Below, one piece after another: positions 6,890 through 12,360 of a stretch of 12,360 nucleotides of DNA. The DNA is from Pseudomonadota bacterium. GTDB taxonomy: Bacteria; Pseudomonadota; Alphaproteobacteria; UBA9219; RGZA01. Positions within the stretch are counted from its first letter, which is position 1. Each line of letters starts with the position of its first letter. The DNA lies in the NCBI GenBank assembly GCA_016195205.1, contig JACQAB010000200.1, forward strand, positions 1-12,360, read 5' to 3'. The notes under the pieces are model-generated. The model did no database searches and had not been told where the DNA came from. It worked only from the letters and a program-made list of their open reading frames with translations. The position numbers were made by a program, and so were the translations under genes.

Positions 6890-7576
6890 CTATTTCCCCG
6901 CCAGCTTCTCCATCATCCCCGTCGCGGCTTTTTTCTCGGCCTCGCGTTTCGAGGCGCCTTCGGCCTCGGCCGAACCATGGCCTTCCACCTCGACCCGCAC
7001 CACGTAATGCGGCGCATGCGCCGGGCCCGACTGCCGGGTGACTTTATACACCGGCAGCGGCAACCCGCGCGCTTGCGCCCATTCCTGCAGCGCGCTTTTG
7101 GCGTCCTGCGGGGCAGCGCTGTCCTCGTTCAGATGCGGCTGCCATTCGCGGCGGATGAAGCGGCGCAGCACCGAAAAGCTGGCCGGCCCGCCATCGGTCC
7201 AGATCGCGCCGATCAAGGCCTCCAGCGCGTCGGAAAGAATATTCACCTTGCCGCGTGAAAGATCCGAGGAGCTGACCAACTGCAGCGCCTGCGCCAGATC
7301 CATGTTTTCGGCAATCGACGCCAGCGCATCGCGGTTCACCAGGCCGGCATGGCGCTTGGCCAGTTGGCCTTCGGATTCTTCGGCGAAAACTTCAAACAGC
7401 CATTCGGCGATCACCAGCGACAGCACCCGGTCGCCCAGAAACTCCAGCCGCTCATAGGCCGAAACCTTTTTTCCCGATTTTTCACGCGAGGGATGCGTCA
7501 ACGCCGCCAGCAGCAGGCTTTCGTCCTTAAAAACATAGCCCAGGCGCGTTTGCAGAACGCGGGCCGCCTCGCTCAC
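6890..7576 (-). CDS. rnc: Ribonuclease III
   Basis: RNase III cuts double-stranded RNA and releases rRNA precursors from the primary transcript. The 228-residue protein has the catalytic domain at about 5-150, with the signature YERLEFLGDRVL giving E42, E45 and D49, and DALEALIGAIW giving D116 and E119, the Mg-binding residues. A double-stranded-RNA-binding domain follows at about 157-225 (DAKSALQEWAQARG to SKREAEKKAA). The start is GTG at 7576, overlapping the lepB stop in GTGA, so the two genes are translationally coupled. Length is normal for the family. In many alphaproteobacteria era follows; here the toxin-antitoxin operator begins right after the stop codon. Confidence 0.97.
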   Translation of the reverse strand: MSEAARVLQTRLGYVFKDESLLLAALTHPSREKSGKKVSAYERLEFLGDRVLSLVIAEWLFEVFAEESEGQLAKRHAGLVNRDALASIAENMDLAQALQLVSSSDLSRGKVNILSDALEALIGAIWTDGGPASFSVLRRFIRREWQPHLNEDSAAPQDAKSALQEWAQARGLPLPVYKVTRQSGPAHAPHYVVRVEVEGHGSAEAEGASKREAEKKAATGMMEKLAGK

Positions 7577-8385
7577 GAGATGCCCTTAAAGAAGCGGTCC
7601 AGCTGAATATGCGTCGGCCACAGCCAGAACGCCCAGAACGGCGTGCCCGCCTTCAGCGAGAAGAAAATGATTTCGGCGCGGCCTACCAGGTTTTCCTCGG
7701 GCACGAAGCCCACGCGCGACTGCACGCGGCTGTCCTGCGAATTGTCGCGGTTATCGCCCATCACGAAATACATATGCGCCGGAACCGTGAAAACCGCGGT
7801 GTTGTCCAAGCGGCCTTCGTCGGTCATTTCCAGGATGGGATGCTGTTTGCCCTCGGGCAGGGTTTCGTCATACAGGCGGCCCTGCATGCGGAACAGGCGG
7901 CGGAAATAGGGGTGATCTTGTTCCAGATCATCGCCGCCCAGGTCATAGGTGCCTTGCGTTTTGCGCTCCAGCATTTTGTCGTTGATGGTGAGTCGCCCGC
8001 CCTGCATCTGAATTTTGTCGCCCGGCAGGCCGATCAGCCGCTTCACGTAATCGGTGGTGCCGTCGGAAGGCAGCTTGAACACCACCACCTCGCCGCGCCT
8101 GGGTTTGAACCCATCGGGAAAACGGCCCTGCGGCAGCTTGACCTTCAGCAGATCCTGCACAAAACCCAGCCCGACCGAGCGCGCGCTATAGCCATAGGAA
8201 TATTTCGACACGAACAAATAATCGCCCACCAAAAGCGTCGGCACCATCGAGCCCGAGGGAATGGAAAACGGCTCGAATAAAAAGGCGCGGAAAACAATGG
8301 CAATCACCGCCGCCCAAAGCAGCGTGCGCAAAAACGACCAAAGGCCGTCGTCGGTGGTAGGGGAAGAGGTTGCCGTATTAGCCAT
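7573..8385 (-). CDS. lepB: Signal peptidase I
   Basis: This inner-membrane serine protease removes signal peptides from secreted proteins. A single N-terminal membrane anchor (about residues 15-38, FLRTLLWAAVIAIVFRAFLF) leads straight into the catalytic box IPSGSMVPTLLVGD with nucleophile S46. The general-base lysine is K115 in DYVKRLIGLPGD. The C-terminal box MGDNRDNSQDSR is intact. The length of 270 residues and the single anchor fit alphaproteobacterial enzymes; E. coli LepB has two anchors. The ATG at 8385 gives the family N-terminus. It is separated from upstream acpS by a 343-base repeat-filled spacer (from the ancestral acpS stop), so it may have its own promoter, but I see no convincing one. 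It overlaps rnc by four bases. Confidence 0.97.
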   Translation of the reverse strand: MANTATSSPTTDDGLWSFLRTLLWAAVIAIVFRAFLFEPFSIPSGSMVPTLLVGDYLFVSKYSYGYSARSVGLGFVQDLLKVKLPQGRFPDGFKPRRGEVVVFKLPSDGTTDYVKRLIGLPGDKIQMQGGRLTINDKMLERKTQGTYDLGGDDLEQDHPYFRRLFRMQGRLYDETLPEGKQHPILEMTDEGRLDNTAVFTVPAHMYFVMGDNRDNSQDSRVQSRVGFVPEENLVGRAEIIFFSLKAGTPFWAFWLWPTHIQLDRFFKGIS

Positions 8386-8466
8386 AAGTCACCGAAAGTG
8401 GCGGGAGTAAGCGGGAAGGTCAAGCGATGTGTTTCGAGAATAACATCTTCATCTGGCGAAACTGAA

Positions 8467-8555
8467 TTCCCCTCCCCTTGCCCTCCTTCGCCAAGGCTAC
8501 GGAGGGTCTGGGCGAACCCGTCCGCCGAAGCTTTAGCGTAGGCGGAAGGGAGGGG
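8467..8555 (-). repeat. Composite palindromic repeat, copy B
   Basis: An outer pair CCCCTCCC (8469-8476) and GGGAGGGG (8548-8555) encloses two hairpins. The first is CCCTCC (8481-8486) and GGAGGG (8501-8506) around ttcgccaaggctac. The second is TCCGCC (8521-8526) and GGCGGA (8541-8546) around gaagctttagcgta. The fold would be a three-way junction. It is the reverse-complement counterpart of copy A and shares orientation with copy C. Confidence 0.88.
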
Positions 8556-8557
8556 CT

Positions 8558-8631
8558 AGGGGTGGGGTGAAGCGTGACATTTCTCAAATCCTGACTATTT
8601 ACGCTGTATGGCAACCCCTTACCCCACCCCT
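8558..8631. repeat. 11-bp inverted repeat bridging copies B and C
   Basis: AGGGGTGGGGT at 8558-8568 is the exact reverse complement of ACCCCACCCCT at 8621-8631. The arms sit just outside copy B and just before copy C. The 52 bases between them contain no gene that I can support. Confidence 0.7.
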
Positions 8632-8635
8632 TTAA

Positions 8636-8726
8636 TTCCCCTCCCTCACCCTCCTGCGCTAAAGCTTCGGAGGGTCTGGGCTCACTCGTCCGCCGTAGCT
8701 TTAGCGAAGGCGGAAAGGGAGGGGAA
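8636..8726 (-). repeat. Composite palindromic repeat, copy C
   Basis: The outer stem is 10 bp, TTCCCCTCCC (8636-8645) and GGGAGGGGAA (8717-8726). Inside are CCCTCC (8649-8654) and GGAGGG (8669-8674) around tgcgctaaagcttc, and TCCGCC (8689-8694) and GGCGGA (8709-8714) around gtagctttagcgaa. The stems match copy B, but the 14-nt cores differ, and the first core is the reversed version of the second core of copy B. The element ends two bases before the ancestral acpS stop codon (8729-8731). Confidence 0.88.
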
Positions 8727-8728
8727 AA

Positions 8729-8779
8729 CTACTCCGCCGTAATCATCACCAAAGCTTGGGCCAGCGGGCCTTCATCGGT
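8729..8779 (-). pseudogene. acpS: Frameshifted 3' remnant of acpS
   Basis: Out of frame with the current acpS stop, this stretch reads TDEGPLAQALVMITAE followed by TAG. That is the expected C-terminal strand of alphaproteobacterial AcpS. Joining it after the LHLSL of the upstream frame by removing 13 bases gives a 130-residue protein. Confidence 0.85.
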
Positions 8780-8806
8780 AAGACTAAGGTGAAAGACTAA
8801 GGTGAA
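8780..8806. repeat. 13-bp perfect tandem duplication inside acpS
   Basis: aagactaaggtga occurs at 8780-8792 and again at 8793-8805, with one further matching base. Thirteen is not a multiple of three, so the extra copy shifts the reading frame and creates the TAG stop at 8784-8786. Confidence 0.95.
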
Positions 8807-9134
8807 GTTTGGCGCGCATGCCGGGCGGGGCCAATGCCTGAAGCCGTTCCAGCGCCGCGCCGGTCAGATTGATTTCCGGCTGGCCGCTGGCGCGGTTGAC
8901 CACACCGATCTGCCGCCAGCTCACCCCCGCCGCCATGCCGGTACCCAACGCTTTGGCGCAGGCTTCCTTGGCGGCAAAGCGCTTGGCCAGCGTCGGCACC
9001 GGGTTGGCGCGCGAGCGGGCCTTGGCTTGTTCTACCGGCGTGAAGATGCGGTTCAAAAACCGCTCGCCATAGCGGGCGAAAACCTGCTCCACCCGCCGGA
9101 TATCCACCATGTCTTGCCCAATGCCGAGGATCAT
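8784..9134 (-). CDS. acpS: Holo-[acyl-carrier-protein] synthase, C-terminally truncated by a frameshift
   Basis: AcpS transfers 4'-phosphopantetheine from CoA to a serine of acyl carrier protein, which fatty acid synthesis requires. The N-terminus MILGIGQDMVDIRRVE carries the Mg ligand D8, and LAKRFAAKEACAKALGTG carries E57. Both are intact, as is GVVNRASGQPEINLTG. The protein stops after LHLSLSP at 116 residues, whereas relatives continue with a conserved hydrophobic strand to about 130. The cause is a 13-bp tandem duplication; the missing 16 codons are still present out of frame at 8729-8779. The start at 9134 has a good AAGGA six bases upstream. The lost strand is part of the core fold in known structures, so activity is doubtful unless frameshifting, another phosphopantetheinyl transferase or an assembly error explains it. 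Confidence 0.92.
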   Translation of the reverse strand: MILGIGQDMVDIRRVEQVFARYGERFLNRIFTPVEQAKARSRANPVPTLAKRFAAKEACAKALGTGMAAGVSWRQIGVVNRASGQPEINLTGAALERLQALAPPGMRAKLHLSLSP

Positions 9135-9145
9135 GTCCGTTCCTT

Positions 9146-9227
9146 AGTAGTGAGTATTGAGTAATGAGTATTGATATAAGCAAAACAATTTGACGTTTTC
9201 ACTACTCACTACTCATTACTCACTACT
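9146..9227. repeat. Heptad-repeat palindrome between pdxJ and acpS
   Basis: Two 29-nt arms (9146-9174 and 9199-9227) match as reverse complements at 26 of 29 positions around a 24-nt loop. Each arm is built from 7-nt units of the type GAGTANT (right arm: ACTCACT and ACTCATT variants). The right arm overlaps the last codons of pdxJ and contains its stop; the left arm ends one base from the AAGGA of acpS. It fills the intergenic space and would form a long hairpin in the pdxJ-acpS transcript. Confidence 0.9.
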
Positions 9228-9948
9228 TGTTTCTTGCCTGGACCATCAATTGCTTCATGCGCCGCACCGCTTCTTCCAATCCCACAAACACCGCCGCGCC
9301 CATCAGGAAGTGGCCGATGTTAAGTTCGCAAATTTCGGGCACCGCGGCCACCGCGGCGACATTATCATCATTCAGCCCGTGCCCGGCATGCACTTCCAGC
9401 CCCAGCTTTGCGGCCAGGCGCGCGCCATCCTGCAGGCGCTTGATCTCGTCGTTCAATTTCGCACCGCGGGCATGGGCATAGGCGCCGGTATGGAATTCAA
9501 TGGCCTTCGCGCCGCTGGCCTTCGCGGCTTCCACCTGCGCCGGATCGGGGCTGATGAACAGCGCCACGATGACTCCCGCGTCCTGCAAACGCTTCACGCC
9601 TTCGGCCAGCCTGGCGCCGCCCGCCTTGGCATCCAGCCCGCCTTCGGTGGTCAGCTCTTGCCGGCGTTCGGGAACGATGCAGGCGGCATGTGGTTTCAGG
9701 CGCAGGGCGATGCCCAGCATTTCTTCGGTCAGGGCCATTTCCATGTTCAGCGGCAGCGGCGATTCGTTTTTCAAGCGTTCCATATCGGAGTCGCGGATGT
9801 GGCGGCGGTCCTCGCGCAGATGCGCGGTGATCACATCGGCCCCGGCTTTCTGGCAAAGCAGCGCCGCGCGTAACGGATCGGGATGCACATCCCCCCGCGC
9901 ATTTCGCAACGTCGCCACGTGATCAATGTTAACGCCCAGCCGGATCAT
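9223..9948 (-). CDS. pdxJ: Pyridoxine 5'-phosphate synthase
   Basis: PdxJ condenses 3-amino-2-oxopropyl phosphate with 1-deoxy-xylulose 5-phosphate to make pyridoxine 5'-phosphate, the last ring-forming step of DXP-dependent vitamin B6 synthesis. The 241-residue TIM-barrel protein is complete. It opens with LGVNIDHVATLRNARG and continues with VITAHLREDRRHI (H43 corresponds to E. coli H45), LNMEMALTEEML (E70, E. coli E72), VPERRQELTTEGGLD, IEFHTGAYA (E151), and EVHAGHGLND (H190, E. coli H193). Its stop codon lies inside the right arm of the heptad palindrome. The ATG at 9948 fits the family N-terminus, though its ribosome site is weak. It is divergent from the unknown gene at 10046, with 97 bases between the two start codons. 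Confidence 0.97.
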   Translation of the reverse strand: MIRLGVNIDHVATLRNARGDVHPDPLRAALLCQKAGADVITAHLREDRRHIRDSDMERLKNESPLPLNMEMALTEEMLGIALRLKPHAACIVPERRQELTTEGGLDAKAGGARLAEGVKRLQDAGVIVALFISPDPAQVEAAKASGAKAIEFHTGAYAHARGAKLNDEIKRLQDGARLAAKLGLEVHAGHGLNDDNVAAVAAVPEICELNIGHFLMGAAVFVGLEEAVRRMKQLMVQARNK

Positions 9949-10045
9949 GGGGTTAAAAATAGTTAATTCACCGAGTTTTGTAAATTACTTGCTAGGTGTT
10001 CAGGGCAAAATTTGCTATGAAACAAGCGTTTTGCAGGAGAATTTC

Positions 10046-10465
10046 ATGGCTTTGGCCAACGCGCGAATGATCGGCCAGGTTCAAGCAACATGGCCTACTT
10101 ACAGCGTTATGCGTAATGAACGCGTAAGAAGAATACTCACCACCGAGGGCTGGCGCGTCGATGTTCCACTTGCCGAGGGCACCAGCATTAAGCAGGGCGA
10201 CAACGTCGCCATTGAGGTTAGAGGAAGCGAAACCGCGCCGGTTCTAAAAACGCTGGGCGACAGAGTTGAGCGGCTGGCGCGCGATCGCCTGCCGCAGTCT
10301 CTTACCACTCTCCAAACCGGTCAACTGGAATACCGGCCCGGCGGGGGCGACGTGTTCGCGCGCCGGCCCAGCACCATGGCCCTGCTTGGCGCGAGAGGAG
10401 GGCTGGGGCGTGTGGGACCGTCGCGGGGGCTTTTAACGTATGGCGGACAGCTTGCGGTAAGATAG
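10046..10465 (+). CDS. Hypothetical protein of 139 residues
   Basis: I do not recognise this family. The ATG at 10046 is preceded by AGGAGA at a good distance, which makes it far better than the in-frame upstream ATG at 9926, whose frame overlaps pdxJ. There is no signal peptide or membrane segment. Residues about 20-70 (NERVRRILTTEGWRVDVPLAEGTSIKQGDNVAIEVRG) read like a small folded domain. A helical stretch follows (LKTLGDRVERLARDRLPQSLTTL). The tail is rich in Gly and Arg (GARGGLGRVGPSRGLL) and is probably flexible and basic, which would allow nucleic-acid or membrane contact, though nothing shows it. Its last 33 bases overlap the 3' end of comM on the other strand. Confidence 0.75.
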   Translation: MALANARMIGQVQATWPTYSVMRNERVRRILTTEGWRVDVPLAEGTSIKQGDNVAIEVRGSETAPVLKTLGDRVERLARDRLPQSLTTLQTGQLEYRPGGGDVFARRPSTMALLGARGGLGRVGPSRGLLTYGGQLAVR

Positions 10466-11956
10466 CGCCTCCGCCACATGCGTGCGCTTGACGGCATCAA
10501 TCCCTTCTAAATCCGCCAAAGTCCGCGCCACGCGCAGCACGCGGTGATAACCGCGCGCCGACAGTTTTAAACGCTCCGCCGCTTCCGACAGCAAGTTTTT
10601 CCCCGCCTCATCGGGCGTCGCCACCGCTTGCAGCAATTCTCCGTCGGCCTCGGCGTTCAGATGCACCGGCATGGCGCCGTTCATTTTGGCATAGCGGTCG
10701 TTCTGCACCTCGCGCGCGCCGGAAATGCGCGAAGCGGCTTTCTCGCTGGGCTCGCCGGTGGAAGGTAGCGACAAATCATTCACGCTGACGGCCGGAACTT
10801 CCACATGGCAATCAATGCGGTCCAGCAAGGGCCCCGAAAGCTTGCCCTGATATTCATCGGCGCAGTTCGGCGCGCGGCGGCAAGCCTGCGCCGGATCGCC
10901 CAGATAGCCGCAGCGGCACGGATTCATCGCCGCGATCAGTTGAAACCGCGCCGGGTACGACACATGATGATTGGCGCGCGACACCACCGCCTTGCCGCTT
11001 TCCAAGGGCTGGCGCAAGGCTTCCAGCGTCTGGCGCTGGAATTCCGGCAACTCGTCCAAAAACAAAACGCCGTTATGCGCCAGCGAAACCTCGCCCGGCT
11101 TGGCCCGCATCCCGCCGCCGATCAGCGCGGGCAAGGATGCCGAATGATGCGGATCGCGGAATGGGCGGCGGCGCAGCAGTTTTCCCTCCGGCAATTGCCC
11201 CGCCACCGAGTGAATCATCGAAACTTCCAGCGCCTCGCGAGGGTTCAGCGGCGGCAGCAATCCGGGCAGCCGGCTGGCCAGCATGCTTTTACCCGCGCCG
11301 GGCGGGCCGATCATCAAAAGGTTGTGTCCACCCGCAGCCACTACTTCCAGCGCGCGCTTGGCGGCTTCCTGGCCTTTAATATCGCGCAGATCAGGGCCAG
11401 TTTGCTCCAGGTTTTCCATGCGCCGCTGCGGCTTGCTCAACACCTGCACGCCCTTGAAGTCGTTGATCAGCGCCAAAAGCGACGGCGCGGCCAGCACGTT
11501 CAAATCTTCCGCGGCCCACACCGCCTCGCCGCCATTGGCTTCCGGGCAGATGAGTGAGCAATCCATCCCGCGCGCATGAATGGCGGCAGGCAAAACGCCG
11601 GAAACACGGGTGATGGTTCCATCCAGCGCCAGCTCGCCCAGCGCCAAGGCGCGCTCCACCGCATCCTGGGGAATGACGCCCATCGCCACCAGCAGCGCGA
11701 TGGCAATCGGCAGATCGAAATGGCTGCCTTCCTTCAACACATCGGCCGGAGCCAGGTTGGCGATGACGCGCTTGTATGGAAAGGACAAGCCGATGGCATG
11801 CAAGGCGGCGCGCACGCGCTCGCGGCTTTCGCCCACCGCCTTGTCGGGCAGGCCGACCAGAATAAAGGCCGCCATGCCCGAACTGATTTGCACCTGCACG
11901 TCGATATCAAGGACGTTCACGCCCTCGAAGGCCACCGTGCGTACCCGCGCGACCAT
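10433..11956 (-). CDS. comM: YifB/ComM-family Mg-chelatase-like AAA+ ATPase
   Basis: ComM is a hexameric helicase that promotes branch migration during natural transformation; in species not known to be competent its role is less clear. The order is an N-terminal S5/Lon-protease-like domain (VARVRTVAFEGVNVLDIDVQVQ, GLPDKAVGESRERVRAAL, NLAPADVLKEGSHFDLPIA), then the ATPase with Walker A GPPGAGKS at 217-224 and Walker B VLFLDE at 297-302. A CxC-x9-C-x5-C cluster follows at 347-365, usual for the family, then SGPLLDRID and the C-terminal helical domain (LSARGYHRVLRVARTLADLEG). I choose the ATG at 11956: it has AAGGA at good spacing and gives 507 residues, the family length. The frame extends 29 codons upstream to 12043 with no family resemblance. 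Confidence 0.95.
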   Translation of the reverse strand: MVARVRTVAFEGVNVLDIDVQVQISSGMAAFILVGLPDKAVGESRERVRAALHAIGLSFPYKRVIANLAPADVLKEGSHFDLPIAIALLVAMGVIPQDAVERALALGELALDGTITRVSGVLPAAIHARGMDCSLICPEANGGEAVWAAEDLNVLAAPSLLALINDFKGVQVLSKPQRRMENLEQTGPDLRDIKGQEAAKRALEVVAAGGHNLLMIGPPGAGKSMLASRLPGLLPPLNPREALEVSMIHSVAGQLPEGKLLRRRPFRDPHHSASLPALIGGGMRAKPGEVSLAHNGVLFLDELPEFQRQTLEALRQPLESGKAVVSRANHHVSYPARFQLIAAMNPCRCGYLGDPAQACRRAPNCADEYQGKLSGPLLDRIDCHVEVPAVSVNDLSLPSTGEPSEKAASRISGAREVQNDRYAKMNGAMPVHLNAEADGELLQAVATPDEAGKNLLSEAAERLKLSARGYHRVLRVARTLADLEGIDAVKRTHVAEALSYRKLSAIR

Positions 11957-12096
11957 CGGCTTTCCTTGGTTAAATCCAAGCTTTTCAGTAATTTGTTTGG
12001 TGCTTTCTGTCGATACCAATCCGGTACTTCCATGAAAAGCCATTACTTTCAGTCTCTTATGCTAAAATAGCGGTGTTTTAAACCACGATCATTGAA

Positions 12097-12360
12097 ATGC
12101 CGGATACGAACCCAAACCGATTTGTCCTGTGGAGCGCCCATACGCATCCGGCCGATTTCGTGCCGAAGGAAGGGCAGATTGTTTTTTTATCTTGGGAAAG
12201 CGGCACGCCGAACATTTTGTTTGGCTCGCTTCTGCTGCCGCTTCGCCAGGCGCCCCCCACGAAAGGTTTTCATCAGGTGGCCACGCTTACGGAAGGACGG
12301 TTCATGAAGCTCGTGGGCGAAGGCGAACCCCCCACCGAGGAAAATTTTGAAGCGCAGACC
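12097..12360 (+). CDS. Unknown protein, N-terminal 88 codons (runs off right edge)
   Basis: A frame opens at the ATG at 12097 and stays open to the window edge. The visible protein begins MPDTNPNRFVLWSAHTHPAD and continues with short hydrophobic strands alternating with polar turns (EGQIVFLSWESG, NILFGSLLLPL, FHQVATLTEGRFMKLVGEG). This suggests a soluble beta-rich domain; there is no signal peptide. I do not recognise the family. It is divergent from comM. No clear ribosome site is visible before the ATG, so the start is tentative. The regular amino acid make-up and lack of stops favour a real gene over the short competing frames. Confidence 0.65.
   Translation, partial: MPDTNPNRFVLWSAHTHPADFVPKEGQIVFLSWESGTPNILFGSLLLPLRQAPPTKGFHQVATLTEGRFMKLVGEGEPPTEENFEAQT

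Larger units (their letters stand above)
8386..8728. other. Repeat-filled spacer between acpS and lepB
   Basis: This 343-base stretch holds copies B and C and the bridging inverted repeat. The 8386-8466 part next to lepB shows nothing I can name beyond the lepB leader. A 64-codon minus-strand frame at 8420-8614 reads through copy B and is low-complexity (Pro/Ser/Leu-rich), so I do not call it a gene. Confidence 0.7.

Noticed and set aside
8420..8614. A 64-codon minus-strand frame between acpS and lepB
   Set aside because: It reads through palindromic copy B, is low-complexity (Pro/Ser/Leu-rich), and resembles no protein. It is a by-product of the repeat.
9146..9227. Possible CRISPR or rho-independent terminator
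   Set aside because: Units are 7 nt with no spacers, and the hairpin is AT-moderate without a following U-run.
9190..9873. A 227-codon plus-strand frame over pdxJ
   Set aside because: It is antisense to a clearly conserved pdxJ, and its opening SLLTTHYSLL string is translation of the heptad repeat.
11957..12043. 29-residue N-terminal extension of comM
   Set aside because: MVARVRTVAFEG is the normal family start and has its own AAGGA. The extension shows no conservation that I can recognise.

Overview
The window looks like chromosomal DNA from a GC-rich alphaproteobacterium, probably an uncultured or poorly sampled lineage near the Rhodospirillales; that placement is inference. It rests on the order pdxJ-acpS-lepB-rnc on one strand, a class I-gamma aspartate/prephenate-type aminotransferase, a MutL that carries the endonuclease motif, and a YifB/ComM ATPase. 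Coding density is high and nearly all genes are housekeeping genes. No rRNA, tRNA, CRISPR array, insertion sequence or prophage gene is visible.

Layout, left to right. 1-1457 (-): N-terminal 485 codons of mutL, running off the left edge. 1493-1560: a palindromic repeat. 1573-1986 (-): unknown small protein. 2088-3323 (-): pentapeptide-repeat protein. 3347-3367: perfect GC-rich hairpin. 3374-4900 (-): pgi, divergent from an aminotransferase at 4958-6160 (+). 6182-6842 (-): a HigBA-like toxin-antitoxin pair with a palindromic operator directly after rnc. 6890-9948 (-): rnc, lepB, acpS and pdxJ, with two copies of the palindromic repeat between lepB and acpS and a heptad-repeat palindrome between acpS and pdxJ. 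10046-10465 (+): unknown protein, overlapping tail to tail with comM/yifB (10433-11956, -). 12097-12360 (+): start of an unknown gene running off the right edge.

The pdxJ-acpS-lepB-rnc block joins vitamin B6 synthesis, acyl carrier protein activation, signal-peptide cleavage and dsRNA processing, a grouping common in alphaproteobacteria. era, which usually follows rnc there, is not present; the toxin-antitoxin pair occupies that position.

The main observations are of two kinds. First, acpS carries a 13-bp perfect tandem duplication that frameshifts its last 16 codons; removing one copy restores a normal 130-residue AcpS. Second, the intergenic spaces hold a family of nested palindromes (three composite copies and possibly one collapsed copy). 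It has an outer CCCCTCCC/GGGAGGGG stem around two inner hairpins whose cores have been exchanged and which show symmetry-preserving substitutions. I see no complete novel enzyme system. The repeat family and the acpS lesion are the parts most worth following up.
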